Source of the DNA: Adineta vaga
Lineage: Eukaryota > Rotifera
Direction of reading: 5' to 3'
Assembly (NCBI GenBank): GCA_021613535.1
Contig: CP075492.1
Location: 2,790,001-2,854,000, forward strand
Length of the DNA: 64,000 nucleotides
The notes below the pieces were generated by a model, which was given only the letters and a program-made list of their open reading frames with translations, was not told the DNA's origin and did no database searches. A program made the position numbers and the translations under genes. Each line of letters starts with the position of its first letter. Position 1 is the stretch's first letter. This document shows, one piece after another, positions 38,401-50,084 of this stretch.

Positions 38401-40498
38401 ATTGGTTGAGAGATCCAATAATTCAGCAAGTAAAATGATACCAGACTTTTTCAATTGACCTCTTTTACCTAATAAACCCATTATGTCAGGAATAAATGGT
38501 GAAAGTAATTGAATTAATGTAGCGCGTGATCGAGCTTTTGTTATCTCTGTGCTAAGACTAAGTAAATGTGACGAATTTGAACTATTATCATCATCAACGT
38601 CATTTATTTTCTCTTCAATATTTTTGAAAATAGCTTGTAGAAGTTGATCAACGGCTGAATTGAAATTAAAAGTATTTCGTGTATCATTAGTTCCTATCGA
38701 TGATAGATATAAAATAATATGAGTCAGAGGACTATGACCTTCGAAATTCGTTGATATCAATGTTGAACAATAGTCACTAGCAAAGAATAGTCCAATATCT
38801 ACTGCATATTTATTATGTTTTGAATAACCAATATCCAATAATAATTCAATCAATCGTTCGATGATTGATGATAGACTAACTGTAGGTAACCATAATTGAA
38901 TAATTTTATGAAGATAATCCGACCGAAAAAGATATTTTTGTGTTTGATTATTTTTTGTTAATGCTTCAAGAATTGTTAATAAACTGGGAATATAGTTCAT
39001 AGCTAATTCCGATTGAATGCAAGTGAGAACTTGTTCAACTTGTATTTCACTGACATTTTGTACATAGGTTGCTAATGTCGTTGTCGGACAGAGAGAATGT
39101 TCAATGATTTGATAACAGATTGTATCTTGTCGATGAAGACTTAAACGATCAAACCATTGCCGAATTAGATCATATTCGGTAAACATACTGATATATTTCA
39201 AAATTAACATCAGAGCAGAATGATAATTTGTATTATTTTCAATACCATTTTTGCCTATAATGAAATCCACATACCATAAGAGTGTACTTTGATCGATTTT
39301 TTTGATGGCATTTGATAATCCAGCTTTATAGTAGTACGGAAGTAAATCACTAAACAGTAAGAAAAAACAAAGATGACCACGAACATTATTCGCTGGTGTG
39401 TGACCGCAGATACGTTCTGTTATCTGTTCGATATGTATATTTGAATCTTTTGTGTTGTAATTGATTAATATTTGAATCAAGTGAACAATACGGTACCGAA
39501 CCGATTCTAATAAACAAACATCAGTCAATGATGACCATATATCGAATAGATCATCAACAATAAATCCATGTAATGCATTTTCAAAACCTGCCATATCGAC
39601 TTCTTGCAAGCGATTAAAAAGATATTCACTAATATCAATATCAAAATATGGTATTGTTTTCACATGTCGATATAGATTTAGCCAAGCAGGAAAGACATGA
39701 ATGGCTTTGAATAAACTTAGTTGCATACTATTTAGTAAGCTCATTAGTTCTTCTTTTCCGTTACAAGCATTCAATGCTCGGTGAACAAGCTGATCAACAT
39801 ATTCACGAGGATTTACTCGACCATCGTTACAAACATCTTCACGACCATCTGTCCATCGAATTGTAATTGGTTGTCTTGATAAATAGGCTATTTGTCCTGG
39901 AGCATCTGTACGAGCTTGCACATCTTGAGTTTCTACTTTTTCGATAAGTAACGGATCGAAGTAGAGTCGCCAAAGTGGTTCGAAATGTCCTGGTTCGATT
40001 AAGTAACGGCATATCAACAGCATTGTTTTCGTTGTAATTAAGACATGCTGTAAGCAGTTGAATTAATGCATTCATCTCTTTACCAGTAGAATGGGGAACT
40101 TTGAATAGCCGAATAAGATAAAGTAAACTGGGTGCTTGATTTGGATCGTCTCGTCGACTAAAGAAAATAGAACAAAGTTTAACATTATTATAACGGGTGG
40201 GCAAGAATAAATGTTTTTCAGAATGACATGATGATTAAAAATTCTTTCTCGTGTATGACAAGGACTCTATTCTATATTTCGAGCTAAACACAGTTCTATG
40301 AATATCTAAAGATGTATAGGAAGTTTTCTTTCTAGAAAGAACCAGCAAATATCACAGTAGCGTTTACATTGGAACTTGTCGACCATCGGCTAATTGTTGC
40401 ATATGGATGATGCGACGTTCACGAATGAGCTCAAGTAAACCACGCGCTGGTGCTTCGCTTGGCTTTACCGTTAGCCACCATTGCATAAGCTTAATCAT
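14432..40498 (-). CDS. giant AAA+ (six modules) / ASH-like / four-VWA protein, midasin- and dynein-related
   Basis: About 8,600 codons. Exons in transcript order: 40368-40498 (ATG 40498), 40157 down to a 24.8-kb open exon ending at 15316, and 14432-15265. The last intron (15266-15315, 50 bp) is clear; the first (40158-40367) joins ...RQVPI to RRDDPNQAP in frame. One extra base near 40026 breaks the frame between LNYNEN and MLLICRYL: sequence error or true lesion. Walker A motifs: AAA1 GSTGVGKS (38034), AAA2 GAEGCGKS (36648), AAA3 GPAAVGKT (35694), AAA4 GPTACKT (34752), AAA5 GPPGIGKT (32714), AAA6 GDICSRKS (31644). A helical linker follows, with coiled coil near 26020-26310, then ASH/MSP-like beta domains (21060-22680), a Pro/Thr tract (18725-18775) and VWA domains with MIDAS motifs DNSGSMS (17500), DISTSM (16410), DCTGSMS (15700) and DESGSMS (15030). 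The ring plan resembles midasin, which has one VWA; four VWAs plus ASH domains point to another family. Probably a mechanochemical remodeller; substrate unknown. Confidence 0.88.
33890..34250 (-). repeat. five spaced DDGF motifs in the AAA4 insert of the giant protein
   Basis: Within a Ser/Thr/Asp-rich, probably disordered insert between the AAA4 Walker A and Walker B, the motif DDGF occurs five times: SSDDGFD, MIDDGFG, YVDDGFD, ELDDGFD and ILDDGFA. They are encoded near 34240, 34165, 34075, 34000 and 33905, at intervals of about 26-31 residues. The flanks are not conserved between copies, which suggests short linear binding motifs rather than a folded repeat. Confidence 0.8.
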
Positions 40499-40714
40499 TT
40501 TAATAGGTAATAGCTAAAATGAAGAGTAATATTAAAAAATCAACAAAGAAATATGTCGAAAATTGATGTTTATTAGGAACTATATGATGAATATCACTCA
40601 TGATTGTTTTTATTTTCAAAACTCATAGCTTGAATGCTATGTGAAAGCGAATTTCACTTCAAATGAGTTTTCTAAAATCTGTTTGTGCTATTACGGAAAC
40701 TTCCGTACATTCCG
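40499..40714. other. spacer or 5' leader of the giant gene
   Basis: A good acceptor-like sequence (ttcattttag) ends at 40514, just 5' of the giant gene's proposed ATG, so an upstream untranslated or coding exon is possible. Splicing from the small ORF at 40806-41035 to this site gives a TGA within six codons, so I do not join them. Confidence 0.4.
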
Positions 40715-41035
40715 TTACTTTTCGCCTTTTTCTCGGCTTTCGAATAATTTACTAAATGCGTCAGATAAATTATAGAAGAACACTATTTAGTAGTGTATTT
40801 CGTACCTGTGATCCATATTAAGTGTACGTGTGCCAAATGGATAGAAAACAGAACGAAGAATTTTTCCAGCAGTATCCATACTAGTTAAGCGATCTACTTT
40901 ATCAACCAAGCGATCAATGACTATTTGAACTGGTTTTGTTTCACCTTGTGCTTCAAGTACATTTGTTAGTCCAACCTTTAATTGATTGCATGCGTCATCG
41001 ATATTCACGGCTAATGGCGCTGCGTTATGAGCCAT
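40715..41035 (-). CDS. small two-exon hypothetical protein (88 aa)
   Basis: Exon 1 is 40806-41035 (ATG at 41035: MAHNAAPLAVNIDDACNQL) and exon 2 is 40715-40751. The 54-bp intron has GT-AG ends, in phase 2, and the product ends SKLFESREKGEK. The exon 1 composition is clearly protein-like, with predicted amphipathic helices (VIDRLVDKVDRL). I recognise no family. It lies about 220 bp upstream of the giant gene's ATG on the same strand. It may instead be a mis-split 5' part of that gene, but simple joins shift into stops. Confidence 0.4.
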
Positions 41036-43463
41036 GTTTCAAACGGAATATAGGTCGACTTTTTTACCAAAATGAATTCGTTAAATTGTATCTAAAAGCA
41101 AAGACAACACTATTAATATTGGAAGAATGAAAAACGAACTACACCGAATAAATTCGAAAATTTAAGTACATACAGAGGAAAATTGCAACTTGAATGTGCG
41201 TGTCCATACGTGATAATATTCCAGAAGAAAGTAGCATACGTAAACATGACTGGGGCAATTTATAAATTATGCTTAAAAACAGAGTTCGTTTTCGCTTTTG
41301 TCTTCTATTATAAGATGAATTAAAGTTACTTTGAAATGGACAAAAATGCAAAAAAGTTTGCTTTAATGCGAAGTCCCTACTGGATTCGGTCGGACTCGAG
41401 TCTATACAATTGACTCTGCAGAATTTCTCTTTCTCTCCCTCTTCTTTACCTTTCTGTTTGATTTCAAAATAAATGTGTCACTTTACGTGTGTTTTTCCCA
41501 GTCCAAGAAGGAAAAAGCGAGACTCCAGGATTGAAATACTTTATCCGACGTCTCTAGTACTTCACTCATATTTTTTCATGAAGATACGAAATCGCACTCT
41601 TCTCCATAGCCTAGTATAATTGTAAGGTTTCGAACAATCAATTACTTATTTGCAACATAAGCTTTGATTCTGAGCAAGGTAAGAGGTAATAGCAAATTCT
41701 CGATTATGTGATGCCTGGAATCTGGCAGAGTACATTTTCCTTGGGTTTACCGATTCAATAATTTTTTGTCTTCAGGATGTTGCCAATGAGCGATATATAA
41801 AATTGATTGACTAGCAACTAAAAACTGGGTTCTTCCATCTCAAATATGTGAGAAGTTCCACTTGGTGACAAAGCTACAAGGGCACGATAAAACTTTCTCA
41901 TTTATCCTCATTTCACTGACCAGTCGGATATAAAATTGAGAAATGTCAGCTTGTATACAAGGCTGTATGGACTTGTGTATCAAAAAACGAAAAAGAACCA
42001 CCTCCACTGAATAAAATACACGCATATATGAAAAAGAAAAAGAAAAAGAGAATGAGTAGCGTCCTAGATAAGATTCTTTCTCGAAGAAAAAAACGAAGCA
42101 AAAAGCGCAGACTAGTATATGTGAAGAAAGAGATGAAAAAGAATGTATTCAAAAGTAGGGTGCTGGAGAGGAGTAAAGAGAAAATCACAGTAGACATTCT
42201 GATTAAAAAATGGTGATGATATTATAGTCTGAATTCTGATCACTCACCCACACCCAAACCTTTACCAGAGACAGAGAGAGATAAAAAAGGAATAAAAATG
42301 GTAAAGTTCTATATTATAATTTAGATAGAAACCGTCTACAAGTTTGTATTATTAACTCACTGAGAAACATGTAATACGAGAGTCCAAAATTTACAGTGCT
42401 TGAAACGTCCACGTATAAAAATACGATGGATAAATATATATCGAGTCATGAAAGAGAGCAAGTCATTGTATTCGTTGAATAAAACGACAGACAAAGTATC
42501 CTTCGTCAGAATATAGTGTTTTTTCGTTGATTCTTATCTAGTCTGTAATTCTCATGTCTACAGTCGCTTTCTAATTTTGGTTCATTTACCAAAGATGTTC
42601 TTCCGTAACTTTTTCGATGCGTTGAGAAAACGACCATTTAAATTGTTCTTATTTAGATGATTTTTCATCTTTTACTAGACTTTGAACAAGTCAGTTTGAT
42701 TCTGTAACTCATTTACGCCATTGAATAGTTGTCTCGAACATCTTATATTTTCGCTTTGCCTATAGATCCTTATGAATAGATGCTAGTAGTTTGAGATGGG
42801 TGTGCGTTATGAATAAGAGAACATTCACACCCACACTCACTCACGGATAAAATCCGAAATTTCCGCATTTATTTTTATTATATGCAAAATTTGAGTCATT
42901 TCCAAGAAAACAAAATGGTGTGCATGTGAGTTTGAGAATATGCCGTGCACCTCTTATTCTCATCCACACTAGAGTTTTCAATTTTCACTTTTTTTCCTTA
43001 AAAAGTAATTTTAAAAAGTTCTTATATATGTAGAATTGCACTAGTTATCGATTGAAACAACTTCAGAGTGAAAGCAGGTCTTAGCAGAACGATCACAACA
43101 TTTTAATAGGAGATGTACTTTAAATCTGAGCGTAATTAAAGTTCGAGTTCGGTTCGAAAATTCTTGAATCCGATGGGCTCTAACTCACATCCTTCATACC
43201 TCTCCCTCCTATTGAGTAAAACCGCAATGTGAAATAATCCTCAACAGTCGAAACCTCGACCTAATATCTACCATAATAGAGAAAATCTGAACGCGAATTT
43301 GAGCAAGCGAACTCATTACGCGTACACCATCCTTTCAATAGAAAGAATTATATTTTTCTGATGAGTGGTTGACATTACATAAACCAATGAATGTAAGGGT
43401 ATGCGGGCGATTGATCGCGCCTATATAATTTAATGGTAAAAACAATAAGTAGAAACAAGTGCT
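41036..43463. other. intergenic region with telomere-like patches
   Basis: No supported gene. A plus-strand frame at 42028-42216 encodes a 62-aa very Lys/Arg-rich peptide, most likely a product of the purine-rich strand. Telomere-like C-rich or palindromic patches occur at 42241-42260, 42793-42844 and 42917-42970. The remainder is AT-rich. No tRNA-like cloverleaf was seen. Confidence 0.5.
42793..42844. repeat. telomere-like imperfect hairpin
   Basis: Left arm gatgggtgtg, right arm cattcacacccacactcac, with a loop of about 17 bases. A weaker related pair follows at 42917-42970 (gtgtgcatgtgag against ctcatccacac). Both lie about 0.5-0.7 kb 3' of the three-exon membrane gene. Confidence 0.45.
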
Positions 43464-46400
43464 TTAAGAAAGTTGTGGTTTGATACGTATTCGGTTTTTC
43501 AGTAAAGTCACAATGATCCCTATACGTGGTATGATAATACGAATAATTAATGATATTCCAGTGAAAAGGCTAAGAAATGTAGTAAGTACATAGAGAAAAT
43601 CAAAACGTTGTATTATCGAATAAGTACAGTAACGCACAGCACATGCCGTAAAAAATGACTCGTAAGATATGTTAGTTAACCAAGCATCGACGAAAAGGTC
43701 GTTAACAATGGTAGAAAAAGTATCATTGATCGAGAAATGTTGTATTGATGAACTGTTCAGTGGAGCAAATCGTGGCCCAAAAAATACACTATTCCAAGGA
43801 GTGGAGTTGGCACCATTTGGATCGCCAAGTGCTGTAGCTGCGAACAACGAAACTAAACAGGAATTTGAATAAAAGCACGAAAGAGACGACGCTAAATATG
43901 ATTCGATTAGAGAGCAACCATGTTGGACACCGTCGACTACATAGAGCAATGTTCCATCTGATGCATAGATACCAGCAGCTTCCATACAAGTGCGTGTAAT
44001 AGCACAAGAACAGGATGAATTATATAGAATTGGTTCCGTAAAAACAGTAATACCATTCACATCATATGGTTGTTTTGCCACTGGCATCCAGTTCGTAGCA
44101 TAAAAAGACATCAAATTATTGCCTTGTATCATATCTTGATAAAATTTCAGTGTTTGCACAAAATTATTACGTGTATCATCTAAAAATCGATCAATTTGTA
44201 AATTAATTTGAGATTCAAATTGACTACGAGTCATTGGTTGATTAATGAGAAGAGATGACGATTGAAAATTAGTAATAGCACTATTTATAGTGATGTTAGC
44301 TAATGTACAAAATGATGCAATCCAAATAAAAAATCCACTCCCCCACCGACGAAAATCAGCTAAATGTACCCATTCTATGTCATAATTCCTCCCACTAAGC
44401 CAATAGATCCATTCAGAACGACCCTTCACATAGTCACTCAGGCATACGGGATGCAAAGTTGCTTTTATTTGTGTGATGAACAAACGATGATTAATAGAAA
44501 TTTTTGAACAAGGACATCGAAGAGTATCGCTATAGAGTACTTCTAATCGTTCATAATCTTGAATCGAAGGATTCATTATAGTCTTCGAATAACTTCGTTT
44601 GGTTAGACTTGTCGATATAATTATTATTAATATAGATATTGAGAAAAGTATTAGATAAATTTTTGTATAAAGACATTCGCGATGCAATGTATCGATTGTA
44701 CTTGATCGAGTATAGAACCAGTTAAGAGATGATATTTTTAACCAGAATCTTTTATATACAGGAATTGTTTGGACAATTGTCAAACCTACATACACAAAAA
44801 TAAATGTCATGTCTATCGTTATTTATACTTACTATTTTGTTGATAATTTGTTCGATAACATTTCCGTCTCAGACATATTAGTGCAAGTCGTACAAACCAC
44901 GGCACTACTATTTTTAATCCTTTACTTAAACCACCATAGATAGCAATAATCGTCAGTATAGTATAAAAGATATCATATCGTTCTTCTTCTGTATAATCAC
45001 ACGAATTAGGCGCACAACCAGAGTAAAAGTTCTCATAAGAAATATTGATATTCCAATTCTCAAGAAACAATTCATTCATTAACTGATTGATCGGTGTTCG
45101 AGGTGAAAATCGACTTGGAAGATTGATATTCAATGGTGTAATATTAAACATATTTGTATTAATTGTTTCAAGTGACCATTGACGAATTTTATTGAAACAG
45201 ATTAAATCAAACCAACATTCAAATGTAGAGAACATAATACCATCCATTAATAAGCAACCTACATATAATCCTTTCAGATAGTAGAAAGACGCAGATGTGT
45301 TATCATAAATACGTTGAACAAACACACAATTAGAAGTATCACCATTACAAGAGCAACTTTTTGTAGCATGAGTAGGATCATCAAATTCGAGGATTAACAA
45401 GTTGCTTATGTGCATTGTCATTTGACCATCTGATTTTACAATGAACTGTGCATTTGAACTGGGTACAGTTACAAATTGACTGGCTGCAGTTGCATTTCGT
45501 ATTAAAGCAAACATACGTGTAAATTCACTCACAGTTTCATTGGTAAATGTATCAATGAGTCGTTGTGCTTGTTCATCAAATTGCCATTGAGGTAAGATTT
45601 CATTGTTGATAAACGACGTGGTTTTAAGCACACGTATTGAATCAGTAATAGTACGATTGACGAGAAAACAAAACGATTGAAGCATTGGAAAGTACAAAGG
45701 CCAAATGAAATCGGCTGAAGAAGATATATATAAAAAAGTAATGTTTTGTTCAAAAAAACGATTGTACCATATTGGAGAAATACAATCACTTGAACAAATT
45801 TGATGCATTGTTGGCGTAATCTGAATAAAATCACTATAACTGATAGATAGTTGAGAGCATTCACATCTAAGTGAATCAGAATATTTTTCATATAAGTTAT
45901 TAAAAGTATCTTGTGACGGTGATGGTATTGAAATGCTTTTTATTTGTACAGAAAATAATGTATAAACACTGAGACCAATAATAGAAATTAATAAACAAAT
46001 CAAATAAACACGACTGGTGATTTGTTGACGATAAATAACATTTTCATCGCGAGAGTATGTATCAAATATATTTAATTTCAGCCATTGATCGAGTATTCGA
46101 TTTGGTATAGATCGAACCAAAAGAATAAATGTTTGAACTTGAATTAATTATTAAATATTAGAATGAAATCAATTTTTCTTTAAACTTACCACAAGTCCGA
46201 GGATTTGTATGAATGACTTCAACAGTTGGTAGTGTTGTCCGTCGACGCCGTTGATTCAAAGCTAAAGTTCCTCTTACAATCAATGGTGCAAGCAATTTGA
46301 GAATGACAGTTAATCCTCCCATGATACCCACGACTGAGGTAAACATAAAAACTTTATCAAATCGACGCGAATAAATATACGTGCATATTGATGGATTACA

Positions 46401-47486
46401 ATTTGTATAATACGAAGCGAATGAAGTTTGAACTGTCATTTCATCAATAAATACTTTATCGACTAATGTTTGAATAGTTGAATTCATATTAAATTGTGTC
46501 GATGAAATTGAAGATAATGGTGTAACATTGAACATCGGATGTATTAGTTTCAAACAATCTGATGTATAATAACACTCAAATGTCGAAGCAAGCACAGCAT
46601 TAAGTGGATAACAATCAAACATTATTCCTGGAATGTTCTTGCTAATATTGAGTTTATTGTAAATACCTTTCGTATCCCACATATCATATTCATAGAGACC
46701 AGAAACTTTGGGACAACCATCGATTTTTATACATGAGCAATCGTCATAAATGTTCATTATAGGAGGTGCGTAGAATTGATTACGTCGTTGTACAAAATAA
46801 GTTTGTAAATGAGCATTGGTAGCTAAGCCAGAAACAAGTTGATTATCAGAAATCATGCGACGAATAGCAAGCAAATTTCGTGCTATTGCAGTTTGAGTAG
46901 AAGTTAAAGCGAAATCGCGAGATGCTTCTGCTCGTGTTTCGACTTCAATTGATGACATGACTTGTGGACTGAAAAGTGTTGAAACTTTATAATCAAGGAT
47001 TGATTTTGTAACCGCTTCATAGAGATTTTGGCAAAAAGCGGAAACTAATTGCCAAAATGTACTCAATATAGTACGCACATCCATTGGCCAAATATGAGTA
47101 ATATTTGCTGCATAAACTTTCTGAATCCATTCGAATGAAATGAACGAACTTGAACATACTGGATGAAATTTGACTTCGATTTGTGCAAATGTTTCATAAG
47201 AAATTGCTATTTTCGAACATGAACATTGAAGAGTCCTGTTATAATGCTCAAGTAAATTTTCAAATTGAATATAACTTGGATAATCAACAATAACTGTGTT
47301 AGTGCGAATTTTCAAACCAGTGTAAATAATCAGTGCAATACAAATAATTATTATTAAACAAAGATAAACACGAGTAGATAAACGTTCACGTCGTACTGTC
47401 TCGATATCATTCAAATCTGATTCGAACCAATTGAGTGTAGCAAGTTGCTTACCGATCCACCTAATAGCACGCATAACCATCATCAT
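43464..47486 (-). CDS. three-repeat multi-pass membrane protein, one repeat per exon
   Basis: Three long open frames join into one 1,307-aa protein through two introns of 52 bp (46138-46189) and 47 bp (44786-44832), both GT-AG and both phase 1. Exons are 46190-47486, 44833-46137 and 43464-44785; the sum is exactly divisible by three. Each exon encodes one homologous unit of about 435 aa: a hydrophobic segment near its start (VYLCLIIIICIALIIY in unit 1), a Cys-rich ectodomain and a hydrophobic segment near its end (FTSVVGIMGGLTVILKLL). Shared marks are CSCSKIAISY / CECSQLSISY / CPCSKISINH, then HPVC / HQIC / HPVC, a central CSC motif, STFEC-type Cys, and a C-terminal pair (CNPSIC / CAPNSC / CAVRYC). 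The two-TM, Cys-rich loop topology recalls DEG/ENaC channels, but I see no channel signature. Family not recognised; plasma-membrane location inferred. ATG at 47486 starts unit 1. Confidence 0.8.
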
Positions 47487-49095
47487 TTCAATTCAAATCA
47501 TAAAAAGAATTTTAGAAAAAAAACGGAGTCTTTTATTCTTCATTTAAATTATATAAAAGTAAAGAAAATTATTTTCATATAACAGAGAAATGGTAAAGAA
47601 ATATATTTCCGTTTTTTTTGTCTATAGTTTTGCAGGAAATACTTCTAGATTTAATATCATGCTTTACAGAATATATTCTTATGATAGAATAGATAATCAA
47701 AAATTTAAATGATGTAGTTTATTTCTATGATAAAGAATCAATATTTCCTTCCAGAAAATAATAAACTCATTTTTATCATAATTAAAGTAGAAATGCATGA
47801 TATAGTCATCTTATATTTTTACTCATTTTTCTCTTCGTATAATTGTTATGTCAGGACAAACATTAATATAACATATTATATAGTTATATCTGTTCGAGTA
47901 ATACAGCCGAGGTAGGTGAGGGGCGTGAGTGAGGGTATTTTCTTTTGTTATTTCCACGCTAACCCTTCGAGAATTATTAGAAATGTTCTAGAATTTAAAA
48001 TTATTTATCATTGAATATGGATAGAATTTCAAAGAAATATCAAATGAAACATATTGAAAATTAGACTCAATTTATTCAAATGAATTCATAACGATACAAA
48101 TATTAGAGATATGATGTCTTTTTGCCATTCATTTTAAAATCATATCAATCGATCACTTTAATCTATCAGCACGAAGTATAACTATGAGAAGAAATCTTAT
48201 TTTAAGAAAAATGATGTGAATTTTCTTTCAATTCTCTTCCATTCTAAGTACAAAAGAAAAATACAAAAAACTATTCATTTTGATCGTTTCTATAGATGTT
48301 GCATACGACGTCAGATGATGCGACGTTTAATACATATCTTTCTTTCTTTATTTATTTATTTTTCTTGTCGACATAAAAGCAGCAATACGGTTGGCAGAAA
48401 CTCGAAAGTGAATGTGTGTATGATTCTTTGTTTCTTATATAGATATTTTTTAAACATCTTTTGCCTGATTGCAGTTAACAATACATCCAGAAAAGAGTTA
48501 ACAGGCAAGTAACGCTCGTTGACAACATCTACTTCGACTTCGACAAAACTTTGGTATGAAGATAAGGAAAAAAACACTTACGTCATTATTTTAACTCGTG
48601 CTAATCAAACTCCTAAAGGCACCAAATTAATCAGCACCATGATGCACTCGTTTTTTTTCTTTTGTCCGTTATACAATTACAGGTACTTGAATGAAAAATG
48701 ATGACAACATTTATTGACAGTAACTTATCATGACAAATATCTTGAACGGATGCGTACTTCTTCATCGTTGTTCATCCAATCAATTAAACTTTTCTTTATA
48801 TATATAGTGTATGAGTGTGCATGTGAATGTTCTCTTAACACGGACTCACATTCACAGGATTCTATTATCTTTTTAAAATGTTAGCACAACATTATATTGT
48901 ATTGTTACAGACTATTTGTGCAGGAAAATAATTATGGTTCAACCCGCCCATAATTGGACACATCACAGAAGTAATTCTAACAATATAATCGATTTACTCA
49001 TATGCTTTCCGAGTAAGTTTTTATGCGAGATAGTTTCTTAGTCAAGCATTTTCTCATAATAACATCAAGGAGGACATAGAAGGAGCAAGCTAAAA
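47487..49095. other. intergenic between divergent genes
   Basis: Upstream region of the membrane-protein gene (leftward) and the LysM gene (rightward). Short open frames at 48216-48512 and 48356-48577 overlap on opposite strands and have no recognisable content. Weak telomere-like patches are at 47909-47970 and 48811-48858. Confidence 0.5.
48811..48858. repeat. telomere-like imperfect hairpin
   Basis: tgtgaatgt (48822-48830) pairs with acattcaca (48848-48856), with additional GTGTG/CTCAC similarity outside. It lies about 240 bp upstream of the LysM gene. Confidence 0.4.
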
Positions 49096-49836
49096 ATGCT
49101 CATGGTCTGTTTGATATGGTTGATATTTTTTGTATTTGGTATCGTGTTCACTATATTATATATAATGACTAAGTTTTCTTCTATAACATATGGTATTTGG
49201 ATATATCGGTTTCAGAATATTGGTAAGAGCACCTGTTTGATCAATTTCATCTTTCGACTATCTAATCATTTAGAATTCTTTCTATCTGCATCACCAAACA
49301 TCTTGGAACGAATAAACGAGGATTTTAAGACAAAAGCTGCTAATAACACTGCTTGAAACACGAATTGTTTGACACATACTATGGTACCGGGTGAAACATT
49401 ATTCATACTTGCGTTCAAATATGGAGTTACGGTGGATGAGATTATCGCTTTAAATCCGCCAGTGAATTCGATTAATCGAATGGAAAAACAGTTAGACATA
49501 TGACTAACATGTTATGGTATGTACAACATTTCAGTAAAATATTCTCTTTTTAAATATCTTATTTGATCAGTATCGTCACCGCAGCGTGTATATTATCCTG
49601 GTATGTTTTCTGGCTCAAGAGCTTGGTTTCAACATACTGTTATTTCAGGAGCCACAACTAGCAATATCGCGCGAAAACATGCCGTCTTGTTTGAAAGTAT
49701 TATAACTGCCAATCTGGGAATTCAACCAGATGCGTTAGTTCCTGGACAGAAAATTCAAGTACCTGTTAGCGTTAGACAAGGTTTTTGGTTTCTGACTAAC
49801 TGTCAATTACAAGAGCACCGAAGTGATCAATGTTAA
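49096..49836 (+). pseudogene. LysM-domain protein gene with two in-frame TGA codons
   Basis: Proposed exons 49096-49222, 49274-49516 and 49571-49836, with GT-AG introns of 51 and 54 bp. The N-terminus (MLMVCLIWLIFFVFGIVFTI) is a signal peptide or anchor. Two LysM modules, which bind N-acetylglucosamine polymers such as chitin or peptidoglycan, follow: MVPGETLFILAFKYGVTVDEI with ALNPP near 49380-49470, and TVISGATTSNIARKHAVLFE with VPGQKIQVP near 49635-49775. Between the N-terminal part and LysM1 the frame is broken by TGA (NNTA-stop-NTNC, about 49354), and between LysM1 and exon 3 by a second TGA (QLDI-stop-LTC, about 49501). Either the gene is recently inactivated or my intron model misses splices around these codons. 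The second LysM alone remains open to its TAA. Confidence 0.6.
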
Positions 49837-49849
49837 TATCTTTCGAAAA

Positions 49850-49902
49850 ATGGGTGTGGGTGTGAGTAAGATAGATATAAATACCCATACCCACACCCTA
49901 TT
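49850..49902. repeat. telomere-like hairpin 3' of the LysM gene
   Basis: Left arm tgggtgtgggtgtgagta (49851-49868), right arm atacccatacccacaccc (49881-49898): the strongest G-rich/C-rich pair in the window. It begins 14 bases after the TAA of the LysM gene and lies between convergent genes. Confidence 0.65.
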
Positions 49903-50084
49903 AGCGTCGATGAAACGATGAAAAGTTAAGCATATTCATATAAGGAACAATACGACCTTTTTATTTATTTTAGTTTTAAAAATGTATCGATTGAATTTGT
50001 ATGTTAGTAGCCACGATGTATTTCTTTTAAAAGATTGGTTTAATTTGAAATAAGCCTTTTTTTATGTGTTTATTAATTCTGAAA

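Noticed and set aside
15316-40023. Many short ORFs on both strands within the giant exon
   Set aside because: Frame shadows of one long coding region.
40368-41035. Joining the 40806-41035 exon directly to the giant gene at 40513
   Set aside because: Phase 2 donor with this acceptor creates a TGA after six codons; no alternative GT-AG pair restored the frame.
42028-42216. 62-aa Lys/Arg-rich plus ORF and the antisense Phe/Leu-rich ORF
   Set aside because: Both arise from a purine-rich strand; composition bias without motif, so no coding claim.
48216-48701. Overlapping short ORFs on both strands
   Set aside because: AT-rich spacer; no domain, no splice-supported model.
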